From Saprospiraceae bacterium (GTDB taxonomy: Bacteria > Bacteroidota > Bacteroidia > Chitinophagales > Saprospiraceae), in contig JALVCY010000645.1 of NCBI GenBank assembly GCA_027009605.1, positions 1 to 20,876 of the forward strand: a DNA stretch of 20,876 nucleotides. Reading direction: 5' to 3'. Shown here one piece after another: positions 1 through 6,839 of the stretch. Numbering within the stretch: the first letter of the stretch is position 1; every line of letters starts with the position of its first letter. A program made the translations under genes and the position numbers. The notes under the pieces were generated by a model. That model was not told the DNA's origin, did not search any database, and saw nothing but the letters and a program-made list of their open reading frames with translations.

Positions 1-2174
1 TGTTGACTACTTATACGGTTGACCCTAGTGAAGTGGGGACGGATGTGGTTTTGACTCTAACATCCGATGATCCGGATGGAGCCGGCTCTTGTTTGCCTAA
101 AACGAGTACCGTGACCATTACGGTTTTTTCCAATCCAAATGTAGATGCCGGCAATTATCCTGCATCCTGTGCAACAGATGGGGCGTTTTTATTGGTAGGA
201 AATCCTTCCGGTGGTACCTTCAGCTTAGGCGGTAGTCCACTCACCCAATTTGACCCGGTGGCCGAAGGCGAAGGGCAGTACATAGTGACTTATGACTATA
301 CGGACGGCAACGGATGCACCGGACAAGATACGGCCTTAATCGTGGTGAATAATTGTGGCTGCGGACTGACTTATACGGTAGATGCGGGGACTCCCCAAGA
401 TATTTGCGCCGGCGATGGGTCTGTCCAACTAAATGGTCAAATTACCGGAGTCGTAACAAGCGGAACATGGAGTGGAGGCTTGGGCTCTTTTGACGATGTC
501 ACGGATTTATTGGCCACTTACACGCCTGATGCGAGCGAAATAGGAACGACAGTGAGCTTGACGTTGACATCGGCCGATCCGGATGGAACAGGGCCATGTC
601 TTCCGAAAAAGAGCACGGTGGAAATAACGATTCACGCCAATCCCACGGTAGATGCGGGTAGCTATCCGGCTTCTTGCGCAACAGACGGGGCGTTTTTATT
701 GGTAGGAAATCCTTCCGGTGGTACCTTCAGCTTAGGCGGTAGTCCACTCACCCAATTTGACCCGGCGGCCGAAGGCGAAGGGCAGTACATAGTGACTTAT
801 GACTATACGGACGGCAACGGATGCTCCGGACAAGATACGGCCTTAATCGTGGTGAATAATTGTGGCTGTGGATTGACTTATACGGTAGATGCGGGGATTC
901 CTTCCAAAATCTGTGTGGAGCAATTGCCTATACACTTAGCCGGAAATATATTGGGAGATGTCACCACGGGAAGTTGGAGTGGTGGAGCCGGGAACTTTAG
1001 TGATAAGAATGATTTGAATGCGACTTATATGCCTACGTCATCAGAAATTGAAGCCGGGCAAGTTCAGCTAACATTGATTAGTAGCGATCCGGATGGCAAC
1101 GGCCCATGTGTTGCCAAATCGTCCGATGTGATTATTCAGTTGAATCAAGTAGAGGTCGAGTTGGCTTCCTTGGGCGATTATGGCGGGTATGATGTTCCAT
1201 GTGCGGGGGATTCAAGTGGTGCTGTCCAAGCATTTGTGAGTGGAGGAACTGCCCCGTTTGACTATACTTGGAATGTGGGAGTGAATAAGGCCATTCATTC
1301 AGATTTAGTGGCCGGGGAGTATCGTGTAACGGTGACAGATGCTGAGGGCTGCACAGACGCATCGACTATTCAGTTAACGGAGCCGGATGGATTGGCTGCA
1401 GATATGACAGCGGTTGATGAAGGCTGTGATGGAGCCCAAGGAGCGCTTATCATCAGTAGAGTGAGTGGAGGAGTGCCCCCTTACAAGGCGTATGTAGATA
1501 ATGGCTTGTTTGCACAATTGAGTGATAATTCTAATGCCTATACAGGATTTTTGAATATTGGTCATCATCAATTAGTCTTGAAGGATGCGAATGGATGTGA
1601 CGAAACATCAAGCTTTGATATTCACAAAAAGGAAAGCTTTTCGGTGGATTTAGGGCCGGATATATTTATCAAGCAAGGGGATGAAGTCACCATTGAAATG
1701 GATGCGGGCAATACGATTGTGGATGAGATTGTTTGGTTTGTCGATACCTTGATAGACTGCAATAGTTGTCCGGAGATAACCATATCTCCTTTGTTTACGG
1801 TTCGGGTTCGAGCCGATGTGACGGACGACAAAGGCTGTGTGGGTACAGATGAGAAAATCGTCTTTGTGGAGCAGCCGCCCATTGTCTTTGTCCCTAGTGC
1901 TTTTAGTCCCAACGGGGATAATGTCAATGATTTGTTGGAGATTTATCCGAATAAGGTGGTGGAGAAGATCAATGTATTTGTCTTGTTTGACCGCTGGGGG
2001 AATGAGTATTTGAGATACGCCGATTTGCCGGCTAATGGTACGCCGATGATTCATTGGAATGGTTATTTTAGAGGGCAAGAAGCGGCGGAGCAGGTGTTTG
2101 TTTATTACTTGGAAGTGAGTTTGAAGGATGGAACCGTTGAAACACGTACAGGCGATATTACTTTGATTAGATGA
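1..2174 (+). CDS. Secreted repetitive adhesin with T9SS (gliding-motility type) C-terminal domain, 5' partial
   Basis: The frame is open from the left edge (first whole codon at base 3) to TGA/TAG-type stop at 2174, so only the last 723 or so residues are visible and the signal peptide is outside the window. Residues 1-380 are Ig-like modules in a 169-residue repeat; each is joined by a Cys-rich linker, NNCGCGLTYTVDAG. Residues about 400-560 hold two SprB-like repeats (pattern SGG..P..Y.W, then G.Y.VTVTDA.GC). From about residue 624 to the end is a CHU_C / gliding-motility-associated C-terminal domain: VPSAFSPNGDNVNDLLEIYP, then FDRWGNE, and a final GDITLIR. Families ending this way are exported by the type IX system and fixed to the cell surface or released. 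A surface adhesion or motility role is inferred. No partner gene follows in the same operon. Confidence 0.9.
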   Translation, partial: LTTYTVDPSEVGTDVVLTLTSDDPDGAGSCLPKTSTVTITVFSNPNVDAGNYPASCATDGAFLLVGNPSGGTFSLGGSPLTQFDPVAEGEGQYIVTYDYTDGNGCTGQDTALIVVNNCGCGLTYTVDAGTPQDICAGDGSVQLNGQITGVVTSGTWSGGLGSFDDVTDLLATYTPDASEIGTTVSLTLTSADPDGTGPCLPKKSTVEITIHANPTVDAGSYPASCATDGAFLLVGNPSGGTFSLGGSPLTQFDPAAEGEGQYIVTYDYTDGNGCSGQDTALIVVNNCGCGLTYTVDAGIPSKICVEQLPIHLAGNILGDVTTGSWSGGAGNFSDKNDLNATYMPTSSEIEAGQVQLTLISSDPDGNGPCVAKSSDVIIQLNQVEVELASLGDYGGYDVPCAGDSSGAVQAFVSGGTAPFDYTWNVGVNKAIHSDLVAGEYRVTVTDAEGCTDASTIQLTEPDGLAADMTAVDEGCDGAQGALIISRVSGGVPPYKAYVDNGLFAQLSDNSNAYTGFLNIGHHQLVLKDANGCDETSSFDIHKKESFSVDLGPDIFIKQGDEVTIEMDAGNTIVDEIVWFVDTLIDCNSCPEITISPLFTVRVRADVTDDKGCVGTDEKIVFVEQPPIVFVPSAFSPNGDNVNDLLEIYPNKVVEKINVFVLFDRWGNEYLRYADLPANGTPMIHWNGYFRGQEAAEQVFVYYLEVSLKDGTVETRTGDITLIR
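171..390 (+). repeat. Long near-identical repeat inside the adhesin gene, copy 1
   Basis: Bases 171-390 match 678-897 with only 5 mismatches in 220, at an offset of 507 bases (169 codons). Two of the five changes alter the protein (V to A, T to S). The bases outside this core are much more diverged although the protein repeat continues, so the identity is local. Confidence 0.93.
678..897 (+). repeat. Long near-identical repeat inside the adhesin gene, copy 2
   Basis: Second copy of the 220-base core, 507 bases downstream of copy 1. It encodes the module from ATDGAFLLVGNPSGG through the GCGLTYTVDAG linker. The third linker-to-Ig unit (from about 888) has no such nearly identical partner. Confidence 0.93.
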
Positions 2175-2304
2175 TGAATTAAGGTTAAGCAAGGACAAAG
2201 GATGAAGGTGAGAATCTGAGCATCCCGGCTGCGTGCCATTTTGGGATTCAACTCAACTTTGTTTTCCCTAGACCGTTATAATCCAAACACCGAAATCCAA
2301 CGAT

Positions 2305-3204
2305 ATGTCGCTTTCGCAATTTCGCAATTATCTTGAACACGAAAAGCACTATTCGCCCCATACCATCAAGGCTTATAGCCGGGATTTGGCGCAATTTCAG
2401 GCTTTTGTGTTGGAAGGCTACGAAATTTCGGAAGATGCGGAAGTCTCTCACTATCATATCCGGGCATGGATTGTGTCGTTGATGCAAAAAGGGATTTCCG
2501 CCAGGACGATTAATCGAAAAATATCTGTTTTGCGCACCTACTATGGATTCTTGCGAAAAATAGGTCAACAATCTGAGAATCCGGCGTTGAAGATTATTTC
2601 TCCAAAAGTCGGGAAGAAACTCCCCGAAGTGGTTCATGTCCATCAGATGGAAGCCTTGTTTAATGAGGTTGTTTTTCCGGAAGGATTTGAAGGACTACGG
2701 GATCGGTTGTTGCTGACTATTTTGTATGCGACCGGCTTGCGCAATGCCGAATTAGTCCATTTAAAAGTGGAAGATATAGACTTGAATGCCGGAAGACTGA
2801 AGGTGTTGGGGAAGGGAAATAAAGAACGTTTGGTGCCCTTGCTGCCGGATGTGGTGGAGGAAATCAAGCAGTACTTGGCCTTTCGGAAAGAATATTTTGA
2901 TGAGATGGACGAGACCTATCTCTTGCTAAAAAACGATGGGCAAAGACTTTATCCGAAATTCGTTTATTTGATTGTAAAAAAGTATTTGGGGCAAGTGACA
3001 TCTTTGGCTTATCGCGGACCACATAGTTTGCGCCATAGTTTTGCGACTCATTTGTGTGATGAAGGAGCGGATTTGAGTGCTATAAAAAATCTGATGGGGC
3101 ATGCGAGTTTGGCTTCTACGGAAGTCTATTTGCACAATAGTATCGAGCAACTCAAAGAAGTGTATAAAAAGGCACATCCCAAAGCCCGTAAAAAAGAAAT
3201 TTAG
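2305..3204 (+). CDS. xerC: Tyrosine recombinase XerC/XerD family
   Basis: 299 residues, the usual length for Xer recombinases, which resolve chromosome dimers at dif with a partner Xer protein. The N-terminal SAM-like core-binding domain is residues 1-90 (YSPHTIKAYSRDL; RTINRKISVLRTYY). The catalytic domain follows with all expected residues: R146 in ATGLRNAEL, K170 in GKGNKERLVP, H240 and R243 in HSLRHSFATHL, H266 in LMGHASLASTEVY, and the nucleophile Y275. ATG at 2305 is the first start in frame and gives the family N-terminus; no Shine-Dalgarno is visible, as is common in this phylum. A Xer gene next to hpf and the tRNA-tuf cluster is a familiar Bacteroidota arrangement, which favours a housekeeping Xer over a phage or integron integrase. 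Whether it is the XerC or XerD member cannot be settled here. Confidence 0.9.
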   Translation: MSLSQFRNYLEHEKHYSPHTIKAYSRDLAQFQAFVLEGYEISEDAEVSHYHIRAWIVSLMQKGISARTINRKISVLRTYYGFLRKIGQQSENPALKIISPKVGKKLPEVVHVHQMEALFNEVVFPEGFEGLRDRLLLTILYATGLRNAELVHLKVEDIDLNAGRLKVLGKGNKERLVPLLPDVVEEIKQYLAFRKEYFDEMDETYLLLKNDGQRLYPKFVYLIVKKYLGQVTSLAYRGPHSLRHSFATHLCDEGADLSAIKNLMGHASLASTEVYLHNSIEQLKEVYKKAHPKARKKEI

Positions 3205-3221
3205 CTATTGCTGAAGGCAAT

Positions 3222-3261
3222 TAACGGTATAGCGGTGTAGCGGTTTAACGGTATAACGGCT
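3222..3261. repeat. Five-copy 8-bp tandem repeat
   Basis: Five contiguous octamers run from 3222 to 3261: TAACGGTA, TAGCGGTG, TAGCGGTT, TAACGGTA, TAACGGCT. The consensus is TARCGGTW. The array starts 17 bases after the xerC stop codon. Function unknown. Confidence 0.85.
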
Positions 3262-3309
3262 AGGCAGCTAAAAAATCTTACAACTACATCAAATGTAGAA
3301 TCCCGAATA

Positions 3310-3658
3310 TCAAATGATGAGTCTGCTCCGAAAAGTCGGGTTTCACAAAATTTTATTTGGTTTCTTTATGGTAACTAGTGCGACTGAGACAAGGTGTCGC
3401 CCCGCTGGGGCTTCCTGTATCGTGCGATGTTGTCTGTTACATAAGGTGTCGCCCCTACGGGGCTGACAATAGAGAAAATAGCCGAAATATCTATGCCTGA
3501 GCCCCATCGGGGCGACATCTTTGTAAAGACTAAAATAGTAGAAATATAGCTCCGTAGGAGCGACACCACGCTGCACTATGCAATGTAGCCAAATAAAATT
3601 TTGTTTCGTGCTTTAATTTCCAGCGGAGTGGACTTTTCGGAGCGGACTCAACAATTGA
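3310..3658. mobile_element. MITE-like inverted-repeat element with internal REP-like hairpins
   Basis: Two inverted-repeat blocks enclose this stretch. The outer pair is 3319-3337 against 3631-3649 (19 bases, one mismatch) with further patchy pairing out to 3310/3658. The inner pair is 3345-3360 against 3589-3604 (16 bases, perfect). The right arm carries about 19 extra bases between its blocks. No open frame inside resembles a transposase, so if mobile it would depend on an enzyme elsewhere. Long terminal inverted repeats, small size and no coding capacity are MITE traits. A flanking target-site duplication was not found, so this class is inferred. Confidence 0.6.
3391..3567. repeat. Cluster of four REP-like hairpins (two in each orientation)
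   Basis: Four 13-base hairpins with 5-bp stems and 3-base loops share a GTGTCG flank. 3399-3411 (GCCCC-GCT-GGGGC) and 3451-3463 (GCCCC-TAC-GGGGC) follow GGTGTC. 3501-3513 (GCCCC-ATC-GGGGC) and 3549-3561 (GCTCC-GTA-GGAGC) are in the opposite orientation and are followed by GACATC and GACACC. Stem changes in the last copy are compensatory on both arms. Head-to-tail then inverted arrangement resembles BIME clusters of REP sequences. These are normally multicopy; copy number cannot be seen here. Confidence 0.8.
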
Positions 3659-3675
3659 ACAAAATCTCCAAACAG

Positions 3676-3725
3676 AATAAAATTTGGTGGTTTCGCATCA
3701 GAATACTTTTAGGAGTGAACTCAAT
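3676..3725. repeat. Degenerate second copy of the element's right end
   Basis: Bases 3676-3725 resemble 3592-3652 in the same orientation: AATAAAATTT, then TTTCG, then ACTTTT.GGAG..ACTCAA. The copy carries scattered substitutions and a shorter middle. It suggests an older, decayed insertion or end duplication. Confidence 0.5.
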
Positions 3726-3762
3726 GATAAAGAAAAAATCCCAAACTAATACCCAAACTTCT

Positions 3763-3862
3763 CAACTAGCGAAGCGAATCAACTAGCGAAGCTTGCGAGC
3801 GAATCAACTTTTTCAACTAGCGAAGCGAATCAACTTCTTCAACCAGCGAAGCCAATCAACTC
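3763..3862. repeat. Short tandem repeat, 17-mer core with spacers
   Basis: The core CAACTAGCGAAGCGAAT occurs at 3763-3779 and 3814-3830. An expanded form with an inserted TTGCGAGC lies at 3780-3804 and a diverged form, CAACCAGCGAAGCCAAT, at 3840-3856. Copies are separated by short CAACTTTTT / CAACTTCTT spacers of 9 bases. Four imperfect copies in all. No coding function seen. The rest of the gap, 3863-4050, is AT-rich and I see nothing definite in it. Confidence 0.85.
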
Positions 3863-4050
3863 TTCCAATCTCCTAACTCAAAACACATGTGACAAAACGC
3901 TATGCGTACTCTACACTCCAACAAAGCTTTATTAAGATTTTTTTGAGACAAGATTTTTTTTACGAAAGTATAGTTGCCTGAGTATCAGCAGGGTTTGAGT
4001 AAAAAATATCGGTAATAGATAACTAGACGAATTATTCTAAAGGATAATAC

Positions 4051-4081
4051 TTGCATTTTTGGATAGAAATTTGTATTTTAG
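4051..4081 (+). promoter_or_regulatory. Candidate promoter for hpf
   Basis: TATTTTAG at 4074-4081 differs by one base from the Bacteroidota -7 element TAnnTTTG, with a TTG at 4051-4053 near the -33 position. Placement about 65 bases upstream of hpf is sensible. Confidence 0.4.
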
Positions 4082-4145
4082 CAGTGACAAATAAGGAGCA
4101 TCGGCTTCTTATGATTACATTATTCACAATAAAATTTGACTTCTT

Positions 4146-4442
4146 ATGAAGATAAGAATTAGTGCGAGACATTTTGCTGCCGACAAGAAACTAAAAGAGT
4201 ACATTGAGAAAAAGTTGGCAAAATTAGGGAGGTATTTTGACAGAATAACGAATGTGGATGTAAATCTTGAATTAGAGAACACCGGTCGGGTCAAGGACAA
4301 AATTGTAGAAATTAAAGTGAAAGTCCCGGGCAAGTTACTGGTTTATCGAGATGTGGCCAACAAATTTGAGCCCGCTTTCGATAAATCACTCAAAGGCTTG
4401 AAAGTTCAATTAAAAAGATATAAAGGGCGAAAATCAGCCTAG
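4146..4442 (+). CDS. hpf: Ribosome hibernation-promoting factor, short form (HPF/RaiA family)
   Basis: A 98-residue protein matching the short HPF/YfiA fold: MKIRISARHF at the start, KKLKEYIEKKLAKLGRYFDR as the first helix, the strand VDVNLELE, and a basic C-terminal helix KSLKGLKVQLKRYKGRK. The family binds the 30S decoding region and stabilises inactive ribosomes in stationary phase or starvation. The long-form C-terminal dimerisation domain is absent, so it should act like short HPF. It lies alone between a candidate promoter and a strong terminator (4484-4510), so it is probably monocistronic, separate from the tRNA-tuf unit that follows. Confidence 0.93.
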   Translation: MKIRISARHFAADKKLKEYIEKKLAKLGRYFDRITNVDVNLELENTGRVKDKIVEIKVKVPGKLLVYRDVANKFEPAFDKSLKGLKVQLKRYKGRKSA

Positions 4443-4483
4443 ATGTTGTTTTAGAGCAATTAAATCACCAAAAAAACAAAATG

Positions 4484-4510
4484 GGGAGCTTGAAAAAGCT
4501 CCCTTTTTTT
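4484..4510 (+). terminator. Rho-independent terminator of hpf
   Basis: Perfect 8-bp stem GGGAGCTT (4484-4491) / AAGCTCCC (4496-4503), GAAA loop, followed by seven T residues (4504-4510). Confidence 0.93.
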
Positions 4511-4626
4511 ATTGTAGAACTCAAGTTTTAGGCTACAGAATGCCCAACCCAAATGCCGTCATGCCGATACATCGGTACGCCGATATAGGTGGTTTAGGAT
4601 TTTTTTGAAAAAAAAGTAACATTTAG

Positions 4627-4657
4627 TTTTTATTTTAAGTTAAAAGTCTTATCTTTG
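4627..4657 (+). promoter_or_regulatory. Promoter of the tRNA-tuf operon
   Basis: TATCTTTG at 4650-4657 is a perfect Bacteroidota -7 element (TAnnTTTG). A TTTT at 4627-4630 sits exactly 19 bases upstream at the -33 position (consensus TTTG). About 90 bases of leader precede the first tRNA. The interval 4511-4626 shows only a small palindrome (CCGATACATCGG, 4564-4575). Confidence 0.8.
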
Positions 4658-4756
4658 CATTCGCTTTCGGAAGGAAGGAGGCGTTTACTAATAAAGTAGT
4701 TGAAAAAAGGATAGCACCAAAGTGAATAGATTCAGGGTGTTATTACAGTCTATCAA

Positions 4757-4833
4757 GCCGATATAGCTCAGTTGGCCAGAGCAGCTGATTTGTAATCAGC
4801 GGGTCGGGGGTTCGAATCCCTCTATCGGCTCCA
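4757..4833 (+). tRNA. tRNA-Thr(UGU)
   Basis: Cloverleaf with acceptor GCCGATA/TATCGGC, anticodon stem GCTGA/TCAGC enclosing TTTGTAA (anticodon TGT) and T-loop TTCGAAT. The mature body ends at 4830; CCA is encoded at 4831-4833, unlike the other tRNAs here. First gene of the thr-tyr-gly-thr-tuf unit. Confidence 0.96.
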
Positions 4834-4863
4834 CATCCTAAAAAGTTAGGATGGCAAGAGTAT

Positions 4864-4946
4864 GGGGGTGCGCCGGAGTTGGAGAGCCGGGCTGGACTGT
4901 AAATCCAGTGACTTCGTCTGAATAGGTTCGATTCCTATCACCCCCA
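4864..4946 (+). tRNA. tRNA-Tyr(GUA)
   Basis: Acceptor GGGGGTG/CACCCCC, anticodon GTA in CTGTAAA, and a long variable arm typical of class II tRNA-Tyr. 83 bases, A discriminator, CCA not encoded. Confidence 0.96.
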
Positions 4947-4987
4947 CGATTTTTGCAATCAAAATACCCCTTGTGGGCGCTTTTTAA

Positions 4988-5060
4988 GCGGGCGTAGCTC
5001 AGTTGGTAGAGCATCAGCCTTCCAAGCTGAGGGTCGCGGGTTCGAGTCTCGTCGCCCGCT
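4988..5060 (+). tRNA. tRNA-Gly(UCC)
   Basis: Acceptor GCGGGCG/CGCCCGC, anticodon stem TCAGC/GCTGA with loop CTTCCAA (anticodon TCC), T-loop TTCGAGT. CCA not encoded. Confidence 0.96.
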
Positions 5061-5129
5061 CAAATGAGACATAATTACCAACAACGACAAATGATGTCTC
5101 AACACACTTTCGGTTTAGCCAAAAGTTAA

Positions 5130-5201
<72 letters not shown>

Positions 5202-5249
5202 CTGGTTGCATTTTTTTAGTTTAATCGTTATCATCAAAATGTCCTACTA

Positions 5250-6446
5250 ATGGCAAAAGAAGAATTTCAAAGGAACAAACCGCACCTAAACATCGGTACC
5301 ATTGGTCACGTTGACCACGGTAAAACAACTCTAACAGCTGCGATTACAACTGTTTTAGCAAAAGACGGTCTTGCAGAAGTTATGGATTACGGCGCTATTG
5401 ATGCCGCTCCGGAAGAAAAAGAACGTGGTATTACTATCAATACAGCACACGTTGAGTATGAAACAGCAAATCGGCACTATGCACACGTAGATTGTCCGGG
5501 TCACGCAGACTATGTAAAAAACATGGTTACGGGTGCCGCTCAAATGGACGGTGCTATTCTTGTGGTTGCCGCCACAGACGGACCGATGCCACAAACTCGT
5601 GAGCATGTACTATTGGCACGTCAGGTAGGTGTACCTGCGATTGTCGTTTATATGAACAAGACCGACTTGGTTGATGACGAAGAGATGATTGAGCTTGTAG
5701 AGATGGAAATCAGAGAAATCCTAAGTCAATACGAGTATGACGGCGATAATATTTCTATCATTCCCGGTTCTGCGTTGAAAGCCTTAGAAGGAGATGCCGA
5801 AGCTGTTGAATCTATCAAAGCGTTGATGGAAGCTTGTGATAAGGATATTCCTGAGCCGGATCGTTTGGTTGATCTTCCGTTCTTGATGCCTATTGAGGAT
5901 GTATTTTCTATTACAGGTCGTGGAACAGTGGCTACCGGACGTATTGAGCGTGGTGTAATCAACTCCGGTGATGCCGTAGAAATCGTCGGTATGATGCCAA
6001 AAGATGAAAAGCCTTTAACATCAACTGTTACCGGAATCGAGATGTTCCGTAAGATTTTAACTCGCGGAGAAGCCGGTGATAATGCCGGTATCCTGTTAAG
6101 AGGTATTGAAAAGACTGCTATCCGTCGCGGACAAGTTATTTGTGCTCCTGGGTCAGTCACTCCACATACCCACTTCAAGTGTGAAGTCTATGTGTTGGGT
6201 AAAGATGAAGGAGGGCGTCACACCCCATTCTTCAAAGGATACCGTCCACAGTTTTACTTCCGTACAACAGATGTTACCGGTGATGTAACTTTGCCGGCAA
6301 ATGTTGAAATGGTAATGCCGGGTGATAACGTTACTTTAGAAGTGAAGTTGATTAACGCTATTGCAATGGAAAAAGGATTGCGTTTTGCGATTCGTGAAGG
6401 TGGCCGTACAGTAGGTGCAGGTCAGGTAACTGAAATCTTGGATTAA
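5250..6446 (+). CDS. tuf: Elongation factor Tu
   Basis: 398 residues, near-standard length for EF-Tu, the GTPase that delivers aminoacyl-tRNA to the ribosomal A site. The G domain shows every GTP motif: GHVDHGKT (19-26), RGITI (59-63), DCPGH (81-85), NKTD (136-139, T where E. coli has C) and SAL (174-176). Domains 2 and 3 follow with TGRGTVATGRIERG, GGRHTPFFKGYRPQFYFRT and a final REGGRTVGAGQVTEILD. ATG at 5250 gives the family N-terminus MAKEEFQR. It is the last gene of the tRNA-Thr/Tyr/Gly/Thr unit, as in the tufB operon of E. coli, and is followed by a hairpin terminator. No other tuf copy is in the window. Confidence 0.99.
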   Translation: MAKEEFQRNKPHLNIGTIGHVDHGKTTLTAAITTVLAKDGLAEVMDYGAIDAAPEEKERGITINTAHVEYETANRHYAHVDCPGHADYVKNMVTGAAQMDGAILVVAATDGPMPQTREHVLLARQVGVPAIVVYMNKTDLVDDEEMIELVEMEIREILSQYEYDGDNISIIPGSALKALEGDAEAVESIKALMEACDKDIPEPDRLVDLPFLMPIEDVFSITGRGTVATGRIERGVINSGDAVEIVGMMPKDEKPLTSTVTGIEMFRKILTRGEAGDNAGILLRGIEKTAIRRGQVICAPGSVTPHTHFKCEVYVLGKDEGGRHTPFFKGYRPQFYFRTTDVTGDVTLPANVEMVMPGDNVTLEVKLINAIAMEKGLRFAIREGGRTVGAGQVTEILD

Positions 6447-6479
6447 TAACAAAGCTTCGGCTTTAGAAATATATGCAGA

Positions 6480-6513
6480 AAATTAAACACCTGTTTTTAG
6501 GTGTTTAATTTTT
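6480..6513 (+). terminator. Hairpin terminator after tuf
   Basis: 13-bp perfect stem 6480-6492 / 6499-6511 with a GTTTTT loop and T tract (6509-6513). A smaller UUCG-capped hairpin (AAAGC-TTCG-GCTTT, 6451-6464) lies just upstream, 5 bases after the tuf stop codon. Confidence 0.85.
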
Positions 6514-6526
6514 GCATATATATTCG
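6495..6526 (+). promoter_or_regulatory. Weak candidate promoter for tRNA-Trp-secE-nusG, overlapping the terminator
   Basis: TATATTCG (6519-6526) is one base off TAnnTTTG, with a TTTT at 6495-6498 twenty bases upstream. It would start transcription almost exactly at the tRNA-Trp 5' end. Read-through from tuf is the alternative. Confidence 0.3.
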
Positions 6527-6533
6527 ATTTCTT

Positions 6534-6606
6534 ACGGGTGTGGCTCAATTGGTAGAGCGACGGTCTCCAAAACCGTAGGTTCGGGGTTCGAGTCCCTGCT
6601 CCCGTG
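6534..6606 (+). tRNA. tRNA-Trp(CCA)
   Basis: Anticodon stem ACGGT/ACCGT with loop CTCCAAA (anticodon CCA), D-arm GCTC/GAGC, T-arm CGGGG-TTCGAGT-CCCTG. The acceptor ACGGGTG/CTCCCGT pairs except for a T:T opposition at positions 6:67 (bases 6539 and 6600). CCA end not encoded. It lies 13 bases upstream of secE. Confidence 0.95.
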
Positions 6607-6619
6607 CAAAAAATTAGAT

Positions 6620-6814
6620 ATGGAAAAGCTATTGGCAGTTTTAAAAGAGAGTTATGTGGAGCTTACGCAAAAGGTGACTTGGCCTTCTTGGGAAAGTCTT
6701 CAGGCAAGTACTATTGTCGTGCTTGTGGCCACCATTATTATGACGACCTTTGTCTTCTTTATGGATTTGGGCGCCAAGACTGTAATGAATTTGATTTATA
6801 GCCTGAATAGCTAG
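6620..6814 (+). CDS. secE: Preprotein translocase subunit SecE
   Basis: 64 residues, the normal length for the short single-span SecE. SecE clamps SecY in the SecYEG inner-membrane channel. An amphipathic N-terminal helix carries the family signature ELTQKVTWPSWESLQAS (residues 14-30), followed by one membrane span, residues about 31-52 (TIVVLVATIIMTTFVFFMDLG). I chose ATG at 6620; the frame stays open back through tRNA-Trp to 6512, but that extension would code through the tRNA and lacks homology. nusG follows after 25 bases, the conserved secE-nusG pair. Confidence 0.95.
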   Translation: MEKLLAVLKESYVELTQKVTWPSWESLQASTIVVLVATIIMTTFVFFMDLGAKTVMNLIYSLNS

Positions 6815-6839
6815 TCGTCAGCATCCTAATCTAAAGAAT

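Noticed and set aside
3343..3576. Overlapping - strand frames of 64-77 codons in the xerC-hpf gap
   Set aside because: They run straight through the four hairpins and inverted repeats, and their composition reflects the repeats rather than a protein.
3601..3786. 61-codon + strand frame after the inverted-repeat element
   Set aside because: It covers the right end of the element, its degenerate copy and the first tandem repeat; low-complexity tail and no family features.
3763..3862. Possible CRISPR array
   Set aside because: The spacers are 9 bases and near-identical to each other, repeats vary in length, and there is no leader or cas gene.
4579..4588. Ten-base match to the 5' end of tRNA-Thr upstream of the operon (possible tRNA fragment or att site)
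   Set aside because: The match stops after ten bases, with no further cloverleaf parts or integrase context.
6512..6619. Longer secE reading frame starting upstream
   Set aside because: It would translate the entire tRNA-Trp gene; the ATG at 6620 gives the normal SecE length and N-terminus.
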